Assembly (NCBI GenBank): GCA_903820035.1
Contig: CAIJFT010000011.1
Coordinates: 1 to 47,861, forward strand
DNA length: 47,861 nucleotides
Direction: 5' to 3'
Source of the DNA: an uncultured Opitutia bacterium
GTDB lineage: Bacteria > Verrucomicrobiota > Verrucomicrobiia > Opitutales > Opitutaceae
Under the pieces are notes generated by a model. The model did not search any database. It was not told where the DNA came from and worked only from the letters and a program-made list of their open reading frames with translations. This document shows, in pieces, positions 44,193-47,861 of the stretch. The position numbers and the translations under genes were made by a program. How positions within the stretch are numbered: the stretch's first letter is position 1; each line of letters opens with the position of its first letter.

Positions 44193-44972
44193 ATGCGTGA
44201 ACCAACGAATCGCTCGCGGGCCGGGCTCGAGCCGAGTGCGCCTCCGCCTGGCCTGGGTCTGCCGATCTATACGTTGCGGCTCGGGGCCGTGGCCGGGGCG
44301 CGGCCTGCGGCGGCGGCGGTCGCGGCGTTGGTCGGCGCCGCGGTGCCGTCGTTCTCGCTGACGCCCTGCGAGGGTTTCTTTCGCGGCGCAGCGGATCCGG
44401 GCTGGGCGATTATGGTGGCGCATGCGGACCACGGGGTGATCGCGCGCTTGGCGGAGGACCTGCGCTGTCACTTTGTCCAAGAGGGTGTGGGCATCGAAGC
44501 CCATGGTCGCTACCTGCGCTGTCGCGCCGACCACGGTCCGGCGTTGCTCGCGTCCGAACTGTGGGGGCTGGCATCGGGTTTTTTTCCGGCTTACGCCCGG
44601 ACTTGCTTCGCCGTAGCGTCAGTTCCGGACAAATGGCCGGACTGCTTCGCGATTATCACGGCTTGGGCGACGACGGGAGAGCGGTGGACGGCCGATCGCA
44701 ATCGCATGGCGGACGAGCGGCTCCGGCAGTTGCTGCTCGGTCGTAACCTGCCCCATGCGCGGATTACCGGTGCATCGCCGGATGGCCAACACGCGGAACC
44801 CGGTTGGTGGGTGGAGACGGACCGCGAGGATGCGGTCCAAATCGGCCGGGCGTTTCTGCAGGACGCGGTGTATTGGGTCGAGGCGGACGCGTTGAGTGTG
44901 CACAGTTGCCGCGATCACCGGAGCGCTCCGGTGGGGCCGTTTGCGGAGCGGGTCCGCACCGTGCCGGCGTGA
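44193..44972 (+). CDS. DUF3293 domain protein with extra N-terminal domain
   Basis: The 259-residue protein has DUF3293 in its C-terminal half: FAIITAWATTGERW near 151, NRMADERLRQLLL, then GASPDGQHAEPGWWVETDREDAVQIGRAFLQDAVYWVEADAL. The first ~135 residues are an additional part (DPGWAIMVAHADHGVIARLAEDLRCHFVQEGVGIEAHGRYLRCRAD near 68-112) that looks like a separate compact domain. DUF3293 has no known function. The ATG at 44193 is the first in frame. It stands upstream of a small secreted protein gene. Confidence 0.8.
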   Translation: MREPTNRSRAGLEPSAPPPGLGLPIYTLRLGAVAGARPAAAAVAALVGAAVPSFSLTPCEGFFRGAADPGWAIMVAHADHGVIARLAEDLRCHFVQEGVGIEAHGRYLRCRADHGPALLASELWGLASGFFPAYARTCFAVASVPDKWPDCFAIITAWATTGERWTADRNRMADERLRQLLLGRNLPHARITGASPDGQHAEPGWWVETDREDAVQIGRAFLQDAVYWVEADALSVHSCRDHRSAPVGPFAERVRTVPA

Positions 44973-45019
44973 GGAGCGGCGCCTTGTCGCCGCGCCAAAA
45001 ACTCTCATTGCGGATCACG

Positions 45020-45508
45020 ATGAAATTACTCGCCACCGTTCTTTTCGCCTTGCTGTTGGCGGTGAGCGGCCAGTCGCGACTCGGGGAAACTGAGGAGCAG
45101 ATGGTTGCCCGATTCGGCGAACCGACGAACCGGGGGCAGCACTTCGCCTGGCTTCAAGGAAAGAATTGGAACCTCGGACCGTCGCTCACGTTCAAGCAGG
45201 ATGATTGGCGGATCACAGCAGATCTCGTGGACGGCGGCTGCGTGCATATCCGCTACGGCAAGCTCGGCGATTGGACCGAAGACCAAGTGAAAATGGTGCT
45301 GGCCTACAGTGGGCAAGGGGCCGCTTGGGTGGAGACGTCGAAGCCGAATTTTGCGAAGGTGTTGAGGACGTGGAAGCGAAGTGACGGCGGCGCGGCGCGG
45401 TGGCGAACCGGAGTTGGATTCGAACTCGAGAATCCTGCCTACGGGCGGGCCAAGGCGGTCGCCGAGGCCAAGGCGAAGGTGGGTGCCAGTGGGAAACCGA
45501 AGATATAG
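45020..45508 (+). CDS. Small secreted protein of unknown function
   Basis: The ATG at 45020 gives 162 residues with a signal peptide (MKLLATVLFALLLAVSGQS); the longer open frame from 44804 overlaps the DUF3293 gene and was not used. The mature part ESxEQMVARFGEP-like opening (ETEEQMVARFGEPTNRG) recalls small beta-rich lipoproteins with an SmpA/BamE-like start. YGKLGDWTEDQVKMVLAYSGQGAAWVE lies in the centre. No function is assigned. Confidence 0.75.
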   Translation: MKLLATVLFALLLAVSGQSRLGETEEQMVARFGEPTNRGQHFAWLQGKNWNLGPSLTFKQDDWRITADLVDGGCVHIRYGKLGDWTEDQVKMVLAYSGQGAAWVETSKPNFAKVLRTWKRSDGGAARWRTGVGFELENPAYGRAKAVAEAKAKVGASGKPKI

Positions 45509-45517
45509 GCTCTAGGC

Positions 45518-45907
45518 ATGACACTGCCATCGGGTGCATTTGCTGACCGAGGAGGAGGCGTTGCGGGCTTACGCACGGATGTTGCACCGGTCTGGCGGTC
45601 GAAGATCTCGAGCCGTTGCTCGCGGAGGATTTCTGCTACGCGTCGCAATGGGTTTTCGCGGAGATCACGTCCAAGCGCGAATACCTCGCGTACATGCGGC
45701 CCAAGCTCGAAATCATCAAGCGCTCGGGGTGGCGCGTGTGGGCCGGAAGTGTGCAATCGGCCGTGTCGGGTGATCGCGCAGGGCGCGCAGGAGCGTTTGG
45801 TCGCGACCGTGCTGGTCAAAGTGGCTGCCGGCCGGATCCAACGTGCCGACCTCTGTCTCGTACCTCTGCCGCAAGAAGCGCGGCGGACGGGTGACTACCC
45901 GGTGTGA
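45518..45907 (+). pseudogene. Frameshifted remnant of a small gene (NTF2-like?)
   Basis: One protein is spread over three frames: HLLTEEEALRAYARMLH from about 45537 (frame of 45534), then VEDLEPLLAEDFCYASQWVFAEITSKREYLAYMRPKLEIIKRSG from 45598 to about 45765 (shifted +1), then VIAQGAQERLVATVLVKVAAGRIQRADLCLVPLP to the stop at 45907 (shifted again). Each piece reads as ordinary, well-folded sequence, so this is a real gene damaged by at least two indels. The likely start is ATG 45518 or GTG 45534. The alpha/beta pattern resembles SnoaL/NTF2-like proteins of 110-130 residues. Sequencing error is the alternative. Confidence 0.75.
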
Positions 45908-46243
45908 GCGGTCGGCGGCGGGGCCTGCTCCGGGGGCGACGGATTCTCACGGATACGTTGGGCGCGCGGAGGAGTCGAACCCGACGGACTGAATTGGGGT
46001 GCGCGTGGTCCGCTTTCGCGGCTGAACGGGATTGCCAGTGGCGTGGCGGGCGCCGCGCGCAGGCTGGGCTCATCCGGGCTTGTAAGGTGCGACGCGGGGA
46101 GCGGCGTGGACGGGCGGGCGTTTCCGCTCCTTTGCCTGCGCGCGATCATGGACGATCAAACGAATCCGCGGTTTGCAGCGGCGCGTCGAGATGGTCACTT
46201 CCCGCGTCGTACCCGCTGGCGCGGTTGTTGCATTTGTCGGGGC
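45908..46243. other. 336-base region without a supported gene
   Basis: Only Arg/Pro-rich shadow frames run here. No repeat, hairpin or RNA gene was recognised between the pseudogene (plus) and the DUF4886 gene end (minus). Confidence 0.4.
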
Positions 46244-47311
46244 TCATGGGTGTCCCGTTGTTTGGGGCCGGTTCGATGTCCCCGGGGGCTGCTTTTCGAG
46301 CGCCGCGAAATCGCTCAAACCAAGCCAGGCGAGGCGCTGCAGGTCGGCTTTGTCGCGCGGTGAAAAGTTGCGCGTGAGGGGCCCGCCGTCGCGGTCGCGA
46401 TCCTTTTGCTGCGCATCAAAACGGTTGTCGGTCACCTGGCCAAACGTGAGGCCCTCCGGGCTGCGGTGGAACAGGCGGCCGTAGAACGTGCACGCCGTCA
46501 GGTAGGCCATGGTCTGATTCAAGTGCGTGTCGTTGACGAAACGCAGGGTCAGGTCCGGTCGGGTGGTCTGACAGCGCAAGGCCACGAGCGCCATCGGCAC
46601 CACCTCCGCGCCGATGCGCGCGGCGAGCGCGGCGAGTTGTCGGGCTTTCTTCAATACCGCGGTGGGGTCGGGCGGCGTTTTTAGCGCGACGGCGTGCTGC
46701 GTGTTCGACGTGGTCTCGTACAGGATCACGCGCGCACCCTCGGCCCGCGCCAGCGCGGCGTACTGGGGCGCGTAGTCGAAGAAGGAAGAACGGCCCTCCG
46801 GATCGAGATCGTCGAGGTACGACTGCAGCACCACGATATCCCACTTCCGGCGCGGCGCCGGCAGGGAGGCGCCGAGCTGTTCCTGGTTTTTGAGCGCGGC
46901 GACGAAGTGGGACGGCGCGTTGTGGGACGACGGCGGGGCTTTCCCCGGCGGCTCCGTCTCCTTGCGGCGCGCGACCTCACGCCGGAGCAGTTCGATCGAA
47001 GCCCCGACCTCGCGCGGGGTGATGGTTGCCTGGCGGATGAAGTTCGGGGACTGGAGTTCCCAGTGATTGGCGAGGGTCCGGCCGCCATAGATCACCGTCT
47101 TGGCCGTGAACGTCAGCCCCGGTTGCCCTTCTTCGGCGAGGGACTTCACGACCTGCGCCAGCGAGTGGCGGGCCGTGAAACTGTTGCCGATGAAAAGCAC
47201 ATTCAGCTCCTTCGATTCTGCGGGCGCACCCATGACGGCAACGAGGGCGAGGCAACCGACGGCACCGAGTCGAACGAGGTGGGAGGCTCCCTTGAAAATG
47301 GATTTGAGCAT
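46244..47311 (-). CDS. DUF4886 family secreted SGNH-like hydrolase
   Basis: The ATG at 47311 is chosen because it opens a signal peptide (VRLGAVGCLALVAVMGAPAES); the frame extends upstream into the sulfatase gene. The 355-residue protein begins its domain with LNVLFIGNSFTARHSLAQVV, the block I of SGNH/GDSL hydrolases (nucleophile in GNSFT). WDIVVLQSYLDDLDP (block III region) and FVNDTHLNQTMAYLTACTFYGRLF carrying the Asp-x-x-His-like pair come later. It probably removes acyl groups from sugars or glycans. It follows the sulfatase gene by 17 bases. Confidence 0.85.
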   Translation of the reverse strand: MLKSIFKGASHLVRLGAVGCLALVAVMGAPAESKELNVLFIGNSFTARHSLAQVVKSLAEEGQPGLTFTAKTVIYGGRTLANHWELQSPNFIRQATITPREVGASIELLRREVARRKETEPPGKAPPSSHNAPSHFVAALKNQEQLGASLPAPRRKWDIVVLQSYLDDLDPEGRSSFFDYAPQYAALARAEGARVILYETTSNTQHAVALKTPPDPTAVLKKARQLAALAARIGAEVVPMALVALRCQTTRPDLTLRFVNDTHLNQTMAYLTACTFYGRLFHRSPEGLTFGQVTDNRFDAQQKDRDRDGGPLTRNFSPRDKADLQRLAWLGLSDFAALEKQPPGTSNRPQTTGHP

Positions 47312-47328
47312 ATGCGCGTTCAGAGCTT

Positions 47329-47861
47329 CTAGCGTTCGCCGCCACCGGTCCACCACGCCTGAGGATCGAAGTCCGGATTCTTCACCGGCATCTTTGCGCC
47401 GGTGTCCTGCCACCAGGCGGCGAGGGCGGCGGTCAGTTCGCGGGCTTTTTCCGGCTGCGTGGACGCGAGGTCGCGCGTCTCGCTCAAGTCGTCACGGAGG
47501 TTGTAGAGTTCGGTGCGCGGACCGATCACCAACTTCCCGTAGGGCGTGGCGTCGGGCGTCAGGCCGGCGGATTCGAGGTAGTCGCCGAACCAGTGGATGA
47601 GTTTCCAATCGCCTTGGCGGATGACCGAGCAGGGCGACCGTCCGTACGGCACGGTGTAGGTCGGCATGTGCCAGTAGAGCGTGGTGCGTTTGAGCGCGCC
47701 GGATTTTTGCCAAAGCGGCAGGAGGCTCTCGCCGTCCAGCCGGTGCCCGGCCGGGACGGTGGCACCGGCGAGCGCCGCAAACGTCGGATAGAAATCCACG
47801 AAGTGCACAGGCACGTCACACTCGCTGCCGGCCGCGATGGTGCCGGGCCAGCGCACGATGA
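47329..47861 (-). CDS. Sulfatase, C-terminal part (5' end outside window)
   Basis: The frame is open to the window edge, so the N-terminus with the active-site Cys/Ser-x-Pro-x-Arg motif is outside. The visible ~175 residues fit the C-terminal end of type I sulfatases: IVRWPGTIAAGSECDVPVHFVDFYPTFAALAG, HRLDGESLLPLWQ, HMPTYTVPYGRSPCSVIRQGDWKLIHWF and ELYNLRDDLSETRDLA. It likely removes sulfate esters from polysaccharides in the periplasm or outside. The DUF4886 hydrolase gene follows in the same direction. Confidence 0.92.
   Translation of the reverse strand, partial: IVRWPGTIAAGSECDVPVHFVDFYPTFAALAGATVPAGHRLDGESLLPLWQKSGALKRTTLYWHMPTYTVPYGRSPCSVIRQGDWKLIHWFGDYLESAGLTPDATPYGKLVIGPRTELYNLRDDLSETRDLASTQPEKARELTAALAAWWQDTGAKMPVKNPDFDPQAWWTGGGER

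Noticed and set aside
43970-44200. 76-residue plus-strand frame before the DUF3293 gene
   Set aside because: No ribosome binding site, family or signal; a minus-strand frame of equal quality covers the same bases.

Overview
The window looks like a chromosomal segment of a high-GC verrucomicrobial bacterium, most likely Opitutaceae-like. This is inferred from gene content, not from a marker gene. The evidence is two sets of large secreted 'planctomycete-type' cytochrome proteins paired with Tat-exported DUF1501/DUF1552 proteins, together with sulfatases, a sialidase-like protein and a DUF4886 hydrolase. No rRNA, tRNA, CRISPR array or intact insertion sequence was seen.

Layout. 1-2500: the end of an iron/polyamine-type ABC ATPase and its solute-binding protein. 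2539-7300: a PSCyt1/DUF1549/LamG/DUF1553 protein with its DUF1501 partner. 7475-12519 (minus): an NMT1/THI5-type ABC transporter followed by two overlapping methyltransferase genes, the last of the Rsm22 family. 12569-18382 (minus): a MacA/MacB-type efflux operon ending in a beta-propeller protein and a TPR protein. 18590-23827: an S10 carboxypeptidase, coaD, pgsA-pgpA, a NusG-like factor, aroQ and a small lipoprotein. 24110-27434: a chemoreceptor with a haem-binding motif, an unknown secreted protein and a 5'-truncated NHL-repeat gene.

27840-33129 (minus) is the most unusual part. It is one tightly overlapping operon: an 86-residue protein resembling the arm DNA-binding end of integrases, a MoxR-type AAA+ ATPase, two tandem paralogues of an unrecognised family, a protein with an HExxH region and a C-terminal VWA (MIDAS) domain, and a divergent S-adenosylmethionine synthetase. 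In the synthetase, the glutamate that contacts methionine in classical MetK is replaced by arginine. MoxR and VWA proteins are a known chaperone-like pair; joining them to a modified MetK and a duplicated unknown protein is the best candidate here for an undescribed system.

33686-47861: a 7TMR-DISM histidine kinase, a DUF1552 plus DUF1592-type cytochrome pair, an LTA-synthase-like phosphoglycerol transferase, a membrane protein overlapping a sialidase-like gene, a DUF3293 protein, a small secreted protein, a pseudogene with two frameshifts, a DUF4886 hydrolase and the C-terminal end of a sulfatase. Short tandem repeats with 7-9 base units occur at three places, once inside a coding region and in frame.
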